DNA from: Jiulongibacter sediminis
GTDB lineage: Bacteria; Bacteroidota; Bacteroidia; Cytophagales; Spirosomataceae
Assembly (NCBI RefSeq): GCF_001306455.1
Contig: NZ_LGTQ01000005.1
Span: 310,001-374,000 of the forward strand
Direction of reading: 5' to 3'
Length of the DNA stretch: 64,000 nucleotides
Below are positions 27,155-36,174 of the stretch, piece after piece. Position numbers and translations under genes: made by a program. The notes beneath the pieces were generated by a model, which did not search any database, had not been told where the DNA came from, and saw only the letters and a list, made by a program, of their open reading frames with translations. Within the stretch, counting starts at the first letter, position 1; every line of letters starts with the position of its first letter.

Positions 27155-28393
27155 ATGGATAACGGACTCTTTACCGCCAATAATGTATGGATGATGATCT
27201 GTACGGGTCTGGTGTTTTTTATGCACCTTGGCTTTTCTTTCCTCGAGATCGGGTTAACCCGTTCTAAAAACACTGTAAACATTCTTTTCAAAAACGTATT
27301 TATCATCACTATTGGCCTTTTGCTTTATGCACTTTGTGGTTTCAATATGATGTACCCTGGCTTCGAAGAGGGTTCTTCAGGATTCTTTGGTTTTGCCGGA
27401 TGGGGTATCGCTGCTCCTGAAAATGGTATGACACCTGATTATGCTGACGGTGGTTATACATGGTGGACAGATTTCCTTTTCCAGGGAATGTTCGCTGCTA
27501 CAGCTGCCACTATTGTATCGGGAGCGGTAGCTGAGCGTGTTAAGCTTAGCAGCTTTATGATTTTCACGATACTTTATGTAGGTATCGTTTACCCAATCGC
27601 CGGTTCATGGAAATGGGGTGGTGGTTTCCTTGATATGATGGAGACTCCATTCTACGATTTCGCAGGTTCTACTCTCGTTCACTCCGTAGGTGGTTGGGCT
27701 GCAGTTGTTGCCGTTGCTCTACTTGGGCCAAGAATCGGTAAATATGGAACAGACGGATCTGTTAAGCCAATTCCGGGACATAGCTTGCCATTCGCCGCTG
27801 CCGGTGTTTTGATTCTTTGGTTGGGCTGGTTTGGATTTAACGGTGGTTCAGTTCTTTCTGCTGATCCTGAGTTGACGTCACTTACTTTGGTGACAACTTG
27901 TCTTGCCGCTGCTGCAGGTGGTGTTGGTGCATTTGTGTTTGATCTGATTCTTTACAAGAAGTATGACCTTACTATGTTCCTGAACGGTATTCTTGCAGGT
28001 CTTGTAGGTATCACCGCGGGTGCTGACCAAATGTCGCCAATGGACGCTATCATTATAGGTGTAATTGCTGGTGTATTAGTAGTATTGGCAGTTGGATTCG
28101 TTGACAAATTGAAGCTTGATGATCCTGTTGGTGCTATCGCAGTACACCTTATCTGTGGTATCTGGGGTACATTAGCCGTGGGTATTTTTGGAGCTCTGGC
28201 TGGTATGGATCAGTTCATTTCTCAGCTAATCGGGGTGGCGGCATATGCTGTGTTCTGTCTGGTGACTGCTTTCGTTATTCTTTACGCTTTGAAAGCTACT
28301 TTAGGTTTGAGAGTGTCTAAGGAAGAGGAAATTGAGGGTCTTGATCTTCATGAGCACGGCATGACTGCATATGGTGATTTCAGTACGAAATAA
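27155..28393 (+). CDS. amt: Ammonium transporter
   Basis: A 412-aa Amt/Mep/Rh channel with about 11 membrane segments, conducting ammonium across the inner membrane. The twin pore histidines are visible in GSTLVHSVGGWAAVV and AIAVHLICGIWGTLAVG; the FNGG segment and GAVAERVKLSSF are typical. There is no long N-terminal signal. Gene order PII, amt, porin suggests joint nitrogen control, although each has its own terminator or promoter. Confidence 0.96.
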   Translation: MDNGLFTANNVWMMICTGLVFFMHLGFSFLEIGLTRSKNTVNILFKNVFIITIGLLLYALCGFNMMYPGFEEGSSGFFGFAGWGIAAPENGMTPDYADGGYTWWTDFLFQGMFAATAATIVSGAVAERVKLSSFMIFTILYVGIVYPIAGSWKWGGGFLDMMETPFYDFAGSTLVHSVGGWAAVVAVALLGPRIGKYGTDGSVKPIPGHSLPFAAAGVLILWLGWFGFNGGSVLSADPELTSLTLVTTCLAAAAGGVGAFVFDLILYKKYDLTMFLNGILAGLVGITAGADQMSPMDAIIIGVIAGVLVVLAVGFVDKLKLDDPVGAIAVHLICGIWGTLAVGIFGALAGMDQFISQLIGVAAYAVFCLVTAFVILYALKATLGLRVSKEEEIEGLDLHEHGMTAYGDFSTK

Positions 28394-28412
28394 CTAAAAA
28401 AACTTTTAATTA

Positions 28413-28442
28413 AAAGGCGAGCCATAGGCTCGCCTTTTTTTG
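28413..28442 (+). terminator. Terminator after amt
   Basis: Stem AAGGCGAGCC/GGCTCGCCTT with a 3-nt loop followed by a T-run. Confidence 0.88.
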
Positions 28443-28638
28443 TTTTTGGTCAGCTGTAAGGAGTATGATAAAACCGCAAAAAGTCGATTACAGACTATGA
28501 TTTTCATTGAGAAATATAATTTTGAATATTATAAAAAATAAAGGATAAAATACTGCATAAATAATAATTGCACTATTCTTATATTAGTTTTTATCAATAA
28601 AAGAAAATGCGTCAAAAATGATAAATAAAAATATATAA

Positions 28639-28670
28639 TTTGGTTGATATGTATTTAAGGCGAATATTTG
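28639..28670 (+). promoter_or_regulatory. Candidate promoter of the porin gene
   Basis: TTTG (28639-28642), 20 nt, then AATATTTG (28663-28670), one mismatch from TAnnTTTG; about 48 nt before the porin ATG. Confidence 0.4.
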
Positions 28671-28718
28671 CACAGGATCGAGTGCAAAACAAAACTGTAA
28701 ATTAAACCAAAGAAAATA

Positions 28719-29828
28719 ATGAAAAAGATTTATTTAGCCGTACTATCTATCATGGCTGCCTTTTCTGCTACCGCTCAGGATTCTGACAGTCCTCTAACTT
28801 TGTCGGGCTATGTTGATACTTATTATTTTGCCAATTTTAATGGTGTGTCAGGGCAAGGTGCAAACCTTGGTGCTTCTGGTTTCGAGAGAATTTTTGATCA
28901 CAACGCAAACTCATTCCAGGTTGGTTTGGCTCAAATGATGGCAACTTACGAAGCTGGTCCGGTGACTGGTGTTATTGACCTTGTATTTGGTAACCATGCT
29001 GACCTTGGGAACTACGGTAACGTTTCTGGTCCTCTTGGAGGAACCGGTACTGCACTTGCAATCAAGCAGGCTTTTGCAAGCTGGGCGATGACTGATAAAG
29101 TTTCATTAACGGCTGGTCAGTTTGGTACAAACGTAGGTTATGAAGTTATAGATGCTCCAGTGAACTATAACTATTCATTGTCCAATCTATTCGGTAATGG
29201 ACCTTTCTACCATACTGGAATTAAATTGGATGTTGCTCCTTCTGATGGTTTCGCTTTCATGGTTGGAATAAACAACGGTTTGGATAGCAAAGATGACAAT
29301 AACGCTGCTAAAGGTGTTATGGCTCAGGTTTACCTGGCACCAACTGATGGCTGGGATCTTTACCTAAACTACTTCGGTACTAACGAAGGAACTAAGGATG
29401 ATCCTTTCACTTATACTTGGTTTGATATTACAACTTCTTATCAGGTGACTGACAAGTTCCTTGTAGGTTTGAATGCTGTTCCTTACGGTGCTGCAAAAGC
29501 CGGAAGTGCTGATCCTTTGACTTGGTGGGGTGCTGCTCTTTACTTAAACAGCGATTTCACAGACAAGTTTGGTCTTGGTCTTCGTGCTGAGCGTTTTGAT
29601 AACTCTGAAGGTGGTATCTATCTTATCAATGGTGATGGAGCTGGAGCTGCAGTAACTTCTTTGACTCTGACGGCCAACATCAACATCACAGATCATCTAA
29701 TGCTTAAGCCTGAAATTCGTATGGATAGCTACTCTCCAAGTGACAACAGTTCTTGGTTAGTTGACGGAGATGGTGCTGGTACTAACAGCCAAACGACTGC
29801 TGGTGCTGCCATGATCTTCCATTTCTAA
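28719..29828 (+). CDS. Outer-membrane beta-barrel porin (BBP2-like)
   Basis: A 369-aa protein with a signal peptide (MAAFSATAQ) and a barrel-type strand pattern. It opens LTLSGYVDTYYFANFNG and contains AIKQAFASWAMTDKVSLTAGQFGTNVGYEVIDAP, both characteristic of BBP2/OmpL-like porins of Bacteroidota, and ends in FHF, a common BAM signal. Its position after amt suggests uptake of a nitrogen source through the outer membrane, but that is inference. Confidence 0.8.
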   Translation: MKKIYLAVLSIMAAFSATAQDSDSPLTLSGYVDTYYFANFNGVSGQGANLGASGFERIFDHNANSFQVGLAQMMATYEAGPVTGVIDLVFGNHADLGNYGNVSGPLGGTGTALAIKQAFASWAMTDKVSLTAGQFGTNVGYEVIDAPVNYNYSLSNLFGNGPFYHTGIKLDVAPSDGFAFMVGINNGLDSKDDNNAAKGVMAQVYLAPTDGWDLYLNYFGTNEGTKDDPFTYTWFDITTSYQVTDKFLVGLNAVPYGAAKAGSADPLTWWGAALYLNSDFTDKFGLGLRAERFDNSEGGIYLINGDGAGAAVTSLTLTANINITDHLMLKPEIRMDSYSPSDNSSWLVDGDGAGTNSQTTAGAAMIFHF

Positions 29829-29868
29829 AATCGCAATAGACTTCTTTTAACAAACTATAACCGAATAT

Positions 29869-29905
29869 GGGGTTTAGGGTTTCGGCTCTAAACCCCTTTT
29901 CTTTT
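29869..29905 (+). terminator. Terminator after porin
   Basis: Stem GGGGTTTAG/CTAAACCCC with a 10-nt loop followed by a T-rich run. Confidence 0.85.
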
Positions 29906-29949
29906 GAAAAATAGCGGTCTGGCTCATGATGAGGGCAAAAGCCTTTTAT

Positions 29950-29957
29950 TACCTTTG
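29950..29957 (+). promoter_or_regulatory. Candidate -7 element for mgtE-dtd
   Basis: TACCTTTG fits TAnnTTTG, 23 bp before the mgtE ATG. No clear -33 TTG is seen. Confidence 0.35.
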
Positions 29958-29980
29958 CAAAAATTCTTTAAAAACTGGCT

Positions 29981-31330
29981 ATGGCAAATTTTGAACTTAC
30001 CAAAGAATTTCTGGATGAAATAATCGAAGCAATAGACCAGCAAAACCGGGAAAAAATCATTGATGAAATTGTCAATCTTTACCCGGCTGATATCGCTACT
30101 ATCCTATATGAACTTGATGGTCCTCAGGCTCATTATATTTTTCAATTCCTCGATACAGAAAAAGGAGCTGACGTACTATCTAGTATAGACTCTGATGATA
30201 GAAAGAGATTTATCAAAGAGCAGTTTGATGTTGAGGAAATTGCCAAATATGTAAATCTTTTTGACTCTGATGATGCCGTGGATTTGCTGAATGAGCAACC
30301 CATAGAAATCAGAGAACGAGTAATTGCTATTCTCGAAGACCGCGAGCATGCTCGTTTTATACTTGACCTACTTCACTATCCCGAAGACGTTGCTGGTGGA
30401 TTGATGCAAAAAGAACTTGTGAAAGTCTATGAAGATCAGACCGTTAGCGAGTGCGTGGAGCAGATCAGAGACCAGGCCGAAACTGTCGATAAAGTTTTTG
30501 CGGTTTATGTGGTAGACAAGGATAACAAGCTGAAAGGGATTGTTGCTCTTAAAGAAATCGTGCTGGCTCGTAAAAATACGAAAATAGAGAATGTCGTTCA
30601 GGAGGATATTGTCTATGTCGAGACAACATTACCTGGTGAAGAAGTGGCAGAAGTGATGCAGCGATATGACCTTGAAGCCGTTCCGGTGGTCAATACCACA
30701 GGGCGATTGCTGGGGCGAATTACTATCGATGACGTTGTTGATTTTATTACTGATCGTGCTGAAGAGGATTTTCAGGCGATTACTGGTATTACCGGTGAGG
30801 CAGAAGAAGATGATTCGGTTTGGATGCTTGCAAAATCACGGTTGCCTTGGCTGGTTGTTGGGGTAATTGGTAGTTTACTGGCAGCTACGGTTATCAAAGG
30901 TTTTGAGGGGCAATTAGCCCGGGTGACCGCCTTAGCCATGTTTATTCCTATTATGGGTTCTACCGGCGGTAATGTTGGGATTCAGACGTCTTCTTTAATT
31001 GTGCAAAGTCTGGCTGAGCGAACAGCCTTGGCCATTGGATTGGGGGAAAGGTTGATGAAAATTGCTAAGGTGGCACTGGTTAACGGGCTGGTTATAGGTA
31101 TGTTAGCGGGTGGCTATGTTTTTCTAACCGGAGATTCGCAACTTTTTTGGGTGGTTTGTCTCGCTCTTCTTTCGGTTGTTTTTCTGGCATCTTTTATGGG
31201 AACAATTACCCCGCTTTTATTAGATAAATTTGGAATTAACCCGGCAGTTGCTTCCGGCCCTTTCATTACCACTGCGAATGATTTGGTGGGAATTGGAACC
31301 TACTTTTTAATTGCAAACTGGTTATTATGA
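29981..31330 (+). CDS. mgtE: Magnesium transporter MgtE
   Basis: A Mg2+-gated channel. The 449-aa protein has the MgtE N-domain (about 1-130), a pair of CBS domains (about 135-260; second ends GRLLGRITIDDVVDFI), a connecting helix and five C-terminal membrane helices, including the conserved pore segment PIMGSTGGNVGIQTSSL. Its last 4 bp overlap the start of dtd. Confidence 0.95.
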   Translation: MANFELTKEFLDEIIEAIDQQNREKIIDEIVNLYPADIATILYELDGPQAHYIFQFLDTEKGADVLSSIDSDDRKRFIKEQFDVEEIAKYVNLFDSDDAVDLLNEQPIEIRERVIAILEDREHARFILDLLHYPEDVAGGLMQKELVKVYEDQTVSECVEQIRDQAETVDKVFAVYVVDKDNKLKGIVALKEIVLARKNTKIENVVQEDIVYVETTLPGEEVAEVMQRYDLEAVPVVNTTGRLLGRITIDDVVDFITDRAEEDFQAITGITGEAEEDDSVWMLAKSRLPWLVVGVIGSLLAATVIKGFEGQLARVTALAMFIPIMGSTGGNVGIQTSSLIVQSLAERTALAIGLGERLMKIAKVALVNGLVIGMLAGGYVFLTGDSQLFWVVCLALLSVVFLASFMGTITPLLLDKFGINPAVASGPFITTANDLVGIGTYFLIANWLL

Positions 31331-31779
31331 TTGCTGTAATTCAAAGGGTAAAAGAAGCTTCAGTTAAAGTTGACAACAGTGTAATTGGAGAAATTGATTT
31401 AGGTTTCATGATTTTACTCGGAATTGGTCATGAAGACGACGAGGAAGATATTCAATGGCTTGCCAGAAAGATATCCGGAATGCGTTTGTTTTCAGACTCT
31501 GAAGGGAAAATGAATCTTGATATTAATCAAGTTGACGGTAACATTCTTTTGATAAGTCAATTCACACTTCACGCTTCAACAAAAAAAGGAAACAGACCGT
31601 CTTTTATTGATGCAGCCAGGCCGGAAATTGCGATTCCGTTATACGTAAAAATGATTGAAGAACTCAGTGGTTTGATTGGCAAACCAATAGCCACCGGTGA
31701 GTTTGGAGCAGATATGAAAGTCTCTTTGATCAACGATGGGCCAGTTACCATTGTAATTGACTCTAAGGAGCGAAAATAA
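31327..31779 (+). CDS. dtd: D-aminoacyl-tRNA deacylase
   Basis: Removes D-amino acids mischarged onto tRNA. The 150-aa protein has the catalytic SQFTLHA segment and the NDGPVTIVID region, with the Gly-cisPro motif, at the usual places, and NRPSFIDAARPE. Start ATG overlaps the mgtE stop (ATGA), so translation is probably coupled. Confidence 0.96.
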   Translation: MIAVIQRVKEASVKVDNSVIGEIDLGFMILLGIGHEDDEEDIQWLARKISGMRLFSDSEGKMNLDINQVDGNILLISQFTLHASTKKGNRPSFIDAARPEIAIPLYVKMIEELSGLIGKPIATGEFGADMKVSLINDGPVTIVIDSKERK

Positions 31780-31811
31780 AAAAGCCTTTTCGATGCTTAG
31801 AAAAGGCCTTT
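31775..31811 (-). terminator. Terminator after the rhodanese gene
   Basis: Hairpin with arms around AAGCCTTTTC and GAAAAGGCCTT and a T-run on the minus strand. It also sits directly behind the dtd stop and could serve both strands weakly. Confidence 0.6.
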
Positions 31812-31829
31812 GAATTTCATAAAGATTTT

Positions 31830-32135
31830 TTAGTCAAGAGCTCGGAACGCCATAATTCCTCCCAGTACATTATGAACCTTATTAAAGCCCTGGCTTTCCA
31901 AATAATCTTTTGCCCGGCCGCTACGAGCTCCGCTTCGGCAATGAATATAAATGTCTTCATCCTGAAGGCCGTCAAGCTCATCAACTCTCTCTACAAACTC
32001 CCCTAATGGAATTAGTTTGGCTCCAAGGTTATCTTCATCGTATTCGTCCTGGTTTCTGACATCGATAAAGTTAATCTCTGCTCCGCTGTCAAGCAGATCT
32101 TTCAATTCTCCTGCTGTTATATCTTTATTCTCCAT
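31830..32135 (-). CDS. Rhodanese-like domain protein
   Basis: A 101-aa single rhodanese domain. The active-site loop is HCRSGARSGRA with the catalytic Cys; it opens ITAGELKDLLDSGAEINFIDVRNQDEYD, typical for the fold. It is a cytoplasmic sulfur carrier or thiosulfate:cyanide transferase-like protein; the physiological acceptor is unknown. It follows the PASTA gene by 12 bp. Confidence 0.93.
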   Translation of the reverse strand: MENKDITAGELKDLLDSGAEINFIDVRNQDEYDEDNLGAKLIPLGEFVERVDELDGLQDEDIYIHCRSGARSGRAKDYLESQGFNKVHNVLGGIMAFRALD

Positions 32136-32147
32136 AAATCTTTATTA

Positions 32148-32906
32148 TTAATTACTTCCTGATAACCATATGTTTACTTCATCACCTATTCGAAGGTTAG
32201 TGCCCGCCGCCGGTCTTTGTCTCACCACCGTTCCTTGTGGTTGATCGGAGGCATTATCATAAAGGATATTTCCAATATTTAGTGATGAGCCAGCTACTAA
32301 AATGTCAGCTTCATCATATGACATACCTGTCAAGTCAGGTACAGCCACGGTAGTATTTCCAAAACCATCGCCAGCCACTAATGTGATTTTAGAACCTTTA
32401 GGGACACTCTTGCCCGTGCTTACCTCTGCACCATCATACTTTAAACGTAAAACTGTATTTTTCTCGATAGCCGGGATAAACTCGGTCTGACCCACCTGAA
32501 GACCAACACTTGAGAGTAAATTGGCGGCGGAGTTGACTGATCTGCCTACTACATTCGGTATGCTTACTTTTGGAACCTGATCAGTAATAATGGTTAAAAA
32601 GATTTTCCGTCCTTTTTTTACAGGAGATTCCGGTTTTGGGTAATGAGAAAATACTGTCAGGGGCTTTTGGCCAATTACAAAAGTAGAATCGCTGACTTCA
32701 TATTTAAGATCATTGTCATCCAGAACAGATTCAACTTCATCAAGGGTAAGTCCTTTCAAATCGGGTACTTGAACTGATTCTCCATGGTTGGTTGTCCATG
32801 GTAAGTAAATGAAGAAGAATGCAAAAAACAGAACTAAGGCCGTGGCCAGAATAATTCCGATATGGGTAAGGAGGTCTGTTTTTGAATTTGTGCTTAGTTT
32901 AGGCAT
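32148..32906 (-). CDS. PASTA domain-containing membrane protein
   Basis: A 252-aa protein with one N-terminal membrane helix (around residues 15-40) and three extracytoplasmic PASTA domains (about 45-115, 116-190, 191-252). The repeats show VPDLKGLTLDEVESVLDDN, IPNVVGRSVNSAANLLSS and VPDLTGMSYDEADILVAG. PASTA domains bind cell-wall fragments. No kinase or transpeptidase domain is attached. The ATG at 32906 is preferred to a TTG at 32927. Confidence 0.88.
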   Translation of the reverse strand: MPKLSTNSKTDLLTHIGIILATALVLFFAFFFIYLPWTTNHGESVQVPDLKGLTLDEVESVLDDNDLKYEVSDSTFVIGQKPLTVFSHYPKPESPVKKGRKIFLTIITDQVPKVSIPNVVGRSVNSAANLLSSVGLQVGQTEFIPAIEKNTVLRLKYDGAEVSTGKSVPKGSKITLVAGDGFGNTTVAVPDLTGMSYDEADILVAGSSLNIGNILYDNASDQPQGTVVRQRPAAGTNLRIGDEVNIWLSGSN

Positions 32907-32979
32907 AAATCTTTGGGTTCTGAGCAAATTAATAGCTTTTCAAAGCATTCTGCAAAGGTTAACTTCTAAAAGGGAAATC

Positions 32980-33570
32980 TTAGTGCTTTACTCTCAGAAT
33001 TTTTTGCATGTATTTGCCCAGTATATCAAACTCCAGATTAACAGAATCCCCTTCTTTTAATAATCCAAGGTTAGTGTTTTCCCAGGTGTAAGGAATGATT
33101 GCTACTGAGAAGCCATTATCATTGGAGTCAACAACGGTAAGACTGATTCCATTAACACAAATTGAGCCTTTTTCTACTGTTACATGACCGGTTGAGTTGT
33201 CATATTCAAAGTAAAGAATAAAGGAGCCGCCCTCATTTTTAATACTTTTTAGAATCCCTGTTTGATCTACATGACCCTGAACGATATGGCCGTCAAAGCG
33301 ACCGTCAGCCTTCATGCATCTTTCCAGGTTTATTTTGTCACCAATGTTAAGATGCCCGAGGTTTGTTCTTTTAAGGGTTTCATCAATCGCGGTCACCTGA
33401 TAAGAATTTCCTTCAACCGATTCTACGGTAAGGCAAACACCATTATGGGCTACACTTTGATCTACTTTGAGCTCATTTGCTATAGTAGATTCAAAAGTGA
33501 AACTAACATTGGTGCCATTGGCCTTTTTGTCCTTCAGAATGGCCATGTTTTCTATAATCCCGGTAAACAT
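32980..33570 (-). CDS. ribE: Riboflavin synthase alpha chain
   Basis: Dismutates lumazine to riboflavin. The 196-aa protein starts MFTGIIE, the hallmark of the family, and has two similar barrel halves: VAHNGVCLTVESVEG / GHIVQGHVDQTG and VEKGSICVNGISLTVVD. An in-frame ATG at 33597 would add nine residues before the hallmark start and is not used here. It diverges from the DUF1684 gene. Confidence 0.95.
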   Translation of the reverse strand: MFTGIIENMAILKDKKANGTNVSFTFESTIANELKVDQSVAHNGVCLTVESVEGNSYQVTAIDETLKRTNLGHLNIGDKINLERCMKADGRFDGHIVQGHVDQTGILKSIKNEGGSFILYFEYDNSTGHVTVEKGSICVNGISLTVVDSNDNGFSVAIIPYTWENTNLGLLKEGDSVNLEFDILGKYMQKILRVKH

Positions 33571-33616
33571 TGGATTTCGTTTTTTGGTGTGCCGCAAATT
33601 AAAAGGGTATAATGTT

Positions 33617-33624
33617 TATTTTTG
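33617..33624 (+). promoter_or_regulatory. Candidate -7 element for the DUF1684 gene
   Basis: TATTTTTG fits TAnnTTTG, 19 bp before the ATG at 33643. It overlaps the alternative TTG start at 33622, which argues for the ATG. Confidence 0.35.
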
Positions 33625-33642
33625 TCCAAAAGTTTAGAAAGT

Positions 33643-34230
33643 ATGCTCAAAAATAAATTTGTGAAGTGGGGGGTAGCCCTGGTCTTTCTCGTGGCTGCGG
33701 TGTATTCATTGACTCAAAATCAGAAAAGTTATGAGCAGATTATGCAGGAAGATCGGGAGGGTTATCTAGAGACTATGCTCTCCATGGAAGAATCTCCTAT
33801 TGCCGGGATTGATGGTTTTACGGATTTCAATTATTACCCAATCAATGAAGATTACAATGTAACAGCTGATTTTGAAGAGGTGATTGGAAGCAAGGGGTTT
33901 ACGATTTTTATGACTGACGGTTCTCAGGAGCAGCTTGATATGGTCGGTACTGCTACTTTTGAGCTGAATGGAGAGCAACAAAAGGTTACTGTCTATGATG
34001 AAGGAGAGACTCTGCTACTGCCTTTTAGGGATCCTACTAATGACAAGGGAACCTACGGTGGGGGACGTTATATTAACATAGAGCGAACAAATACAAATAA
34101 ACTCTTCATTGATTTTAATAAAGCCCATAACTTTTATTGTGCCTATAATGAGGCTTTCGTTTGTCCGGTTCCACCACAGGAAAATACTTTGACTGTAGCA
34201 GTAGAAGCAGGGGAGAAAGTGCTCAAATAG
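33643..34230 (+). CDS. DUF1684 domain protein
   Basis: A 195-aa protein with an N-terminal membrane helix or uncleaved signal and a DUF1684 domain. Typical segments: PFRDPTNDKGTYGGGRYINIE, and FNKAHNFYCAYNEAFVCPVPPQENTL near the C-terminus. The family fold is beta-rich and its function is unknown. Its end overlaps the convergent Lrp gene by 8 bp. Confidence 0.9.
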   Translation: MLKNKFVKWGVALVFLVAAVYSLTQNQKSYEQIMQEDREGYLETMLSMEESPIAGIDGFTDFNYYPINEDYNVTADFEEVIGSKGFTIFMTDGSQEQLDMVGTATFELNGEQQKVTVYDEGETLLLPFRDPTNDKGTYGGGRYINIERTNTNKLFIDFNKAHNFYCAYNEAFVCPVPPQENTLTVAVEAGEKVLK

Positions 34231-34675
34231 GAATCTCCGTTGTACTTTTAACTTCAGACATTACAAAATAGCTGTTAATTAATGATACCCCCGGTATTAC
34301 GGAGAGCTTCAGCTGGTGAAACTTGTGATAGGTTTCCATATCGGGGACGATAATCTTAAGCAAATAGTCGAACCCTCCTGAAACGAAACTGCACTCCACG
34401 ACTTCAGGTAATTTTTTGACTGCATCATCAAAACCTTTGGAAACTTCGACAGTTTGTTTGGTAAGGGTAACCTGATTAAAAACAGTTAGTGAGTTGCCCA
34501 CTTTTTCTTTGTTCAGAATAGTGACATACTTCTCAATAACCCCTTCTTTTTCCAATCGTTTTATTCTGTCAAAAACGGGAGTCTGCGTCAGGTTTATTTT
34601 GTCTGCGATTTCTTTATAGGTGTATTGTGCATTCTTTTGGAGTAGAGATAGAATTTTTCTGTCCGTTTGATCCAT
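34223..34675 (-). CDS. Lrp/AsnC family transcriptional regulator
   Basis: A 150-aa regulator: N-terminal helix-turn-helix (DRKILSLLQKNAQYTYKEIADKI...TPVFDRIKRLEKEG) and a C-terminal AsnC-type effector domain (VVECSFVSGGFDYLLKIIV). Its divergent position to alanine dehydrogenase is the classic arrangement of a specific Ald regulator, so it probably controls ald in response to alanine or another amino acid. Confidence 0.93.
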   Translation of the reverse strand: MDQTDRKILSLLQKNAQYTYKEIADKINLTQTPVFDRIKRLEKEGVIEKYVTILNKEKVGNSLTVFNQVTLTKQTVEVSKGFDDAVKKLPEVVECSFVSGGFDYLLKIIVPDMETYHKFHQLKLSVIPGVSLINSYFVMSEVKSTTEIPI

Positions 34676-34735
34676 AGTTTGAAATATTATTTGGAGGAGA
34701 ATACTCTTTTTGTTTACCCTTCAGGTTCTCAAAAT

Positions 34736-34748
34736 AGAATTTTATTCT
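34736..34748. promoter_or_regulatory. Possible Lrp-type operator
   Basis: Inverted repeat AGAAT-TTT-ATTCT in the space between the Lrp gene and ald, AT-rich as expected for Lrp sites. Short and therefore uncertain. Confidence 0.25.
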
Positions 34749-34818
34749 TTTAATGGTTGGTCAAAAATAATATTAATCTGAATTAATGGCTTGGTAAGTA
34801 AAATATTTCTTTTAATTC

Positions 34819-34826
34819 TATCTTTG
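34819..34826 (+). promoter_or_regulatory. Candidate -7 element for ald
   Basis: TATCTTTG fits TAnnTTTG, 51 bp before the ATG at 34878. A TTG at 34791 is 25 nt upstream, longer than the usual spacer. An upstream start at 34791 would fall inside this promoter. Confidence 0.4.
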
Positions 34827-34877
34827 CCACACAGTTACACTTCATCAATACAATATACTTCACCTGAAGTAAAGACA

Positions 34878-35972
34878 ATGCTCATAGGCGTTCCGGCAGA
34901 AATAAAGAATAGCGAGAATCGTGTGGCTCTTACTCCTGCCGGAGTTGCCGAGCTTGTTAAAAATGGTCACCAGGTACTTATCCAAAAAGGTGCAGGCTCT
35001 GGAAGCGGTTTCGAAGATTCAGAATATCTTTCTGTTGGAGCTTCTCTTGGTAATTCAATTCAGGAGGTTTATGATAGGGCAGAAATGATCTTAAAGGTCA
35101 AGGAGCCTATTGAATTGGAATACAATCTCGTTCGAAAAAATCAGCTCGTTTTTACTTACTTTCATTTTGCCAGTTCTCAAGCTCTCACCGAGGCAATGGT
35201 GAAGAGTGGTGCCGTGTGCATAGCGTATGAGACTGTTGAAGCCAGTGATGGTTCTCTTCCTCTATTAATACCCATGTCTGAAGTGGCCGGACGAATGGCT
35301 GTTCAACAAGGAGCCAAATACCTTGAAAAACCACTGAAAGGAAAGGGTGTTTTGCTTGGTGGTGTTCCTGGTACTCCCAGAGGTAAGGTTTTGATTTTAG
35401 GCGGTGGCATCGTGGGTACTCAGGCCGCTAAAATGGCTGCTGGTTTGGGTGCGGATGTGACTATCATGGACATTGATTTGCAGCGTCTTCGTTATTTGGC
35501 TGATATCATGCCGGCTAATGTTACGACAATGATGTCTAGTGAGCATAACATTGCTCAATCTATTCAGAGTGCGGATCTAGTTATAGGTGCTGTTCTCATT
35601 CCCGGAGCTAAAGCTCCGCGTCTTATTCGAAAAGAAATGCTGAAAAGCATGAAGCCAGGAACGGTTCTGGTTGACGTGGCAGTTGATCAGGGAGGTTGTA
35701 TAGAAACCTGTAGACCAACGACTCATGAAGAGCCGACTTTTATAATTGATGATATTGTGCATTACTGTGTTGCTAACATGCCCGGAGCAGTGCCATACAC
35801 CTCAACAATTGCCTTGACAAATGCTACTCTTCCATATGTAATTCAATTGGCGAATAAAGGCTGGGAGACAGCATGCAGAGAAAACGTGGGTTTAAGTAAA
35901 GGTCTGAATGTCGTGAACGGGGAAATTGTTCATGGTGCAGTTGCAGATGCTTTTGAACCCCAATTAGCTTAG
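34878..35972 (+). CDS. ald: Alanine dehydrogenase
   Basis: NAD-dependent interconversion of alanine with pyruvate and ammonia. The 364-aa protein has the N-terminal substrate domain (MLIGVPAEIKNSENRVALTPAG), the catalytic region HFASSQALTEAM, and a Rossmann domain with GKVLILGGGIVGTQAAKMAAGLGADVT. The ATG at 34878 matches the standard family start. It is divergent from the Lrp regulator. Confidence 0.96.
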   Translation: MLIGVPAEIKNSENRVALTPAGVAELVKNGHQVLIQKGAGSGSGFEDSEYLSVGASLGNSIQEVYDRAEMILKVKEPIELEYNLVRKNQLVFTYFHFASSQALTEAMVKSGAVCIAYETVEASDGSLPLLIPMSEVAGRMAVQQGAKYLEKPLKGKGVLLGGVPGTPRGKVLILGGGIVGTQAAKMAAGLGADVTIMDIDLQRLRYLADIMPANVTTMMSSEHNIAQSIQSADLVIGAVLIPGAKAPRLIRKEMLKSMKPGTVLVDVAVDQGGCIETCRPTTHEEPTFIIDDIVHYCVANMPGAVPYTSTIALTNATLPYVIQLANKGWETACRENVGLSKGLNVVNGEIVHGAVADAFEPQLA

Positions 35973-36027
35973 AAAGAATATTTGGTAAGAATAAAATTAG
36001 ATTTCCTTAAACTGTTATGATGATGTA

Positions 36028-36052
36028 TGCCCCGGTGATTTCCGGGGTTTTA
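36028..36052 (+). terminator. Terminator after ald
   Basis: Short GC stem CCCCGG/CCGGGG with a 6-nt loop followed by TTTTACTTTTT. Confidence 0.7.
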
Positions 36053-36153
36053 CTTTTTGTAGCCTCTCCTTTTTGACCGATACTCCTATTTCCAGATATT
36101 TTCTGTTTATTACTTCACAATTCTTACTGATTGAATTTAAAATAAAAGATGTA

Positions 36154-36165
36154 AATACATGTATT
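36154..36165. promoter_or_regulatory. 12-bp palindrome upstream of crtI
   Basis: AATACATGTATT, perfectly self-complementary, with the ACATGT core shared by the larger palindrome at 36175-36207. Together they look like paired operator sites. Confidence 0.45.
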
Positions 36166-36174
36166 ATTAAAATA

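Larger units (their letters stand above)
28394..28718. other. Intergenic stretch between amt and porin genes
   Basis: Contains the amt terminator and the candidate porin promoter at 28639-28670. The middle part is very AT-rich with no supportable gene. Confidence 0.55.
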
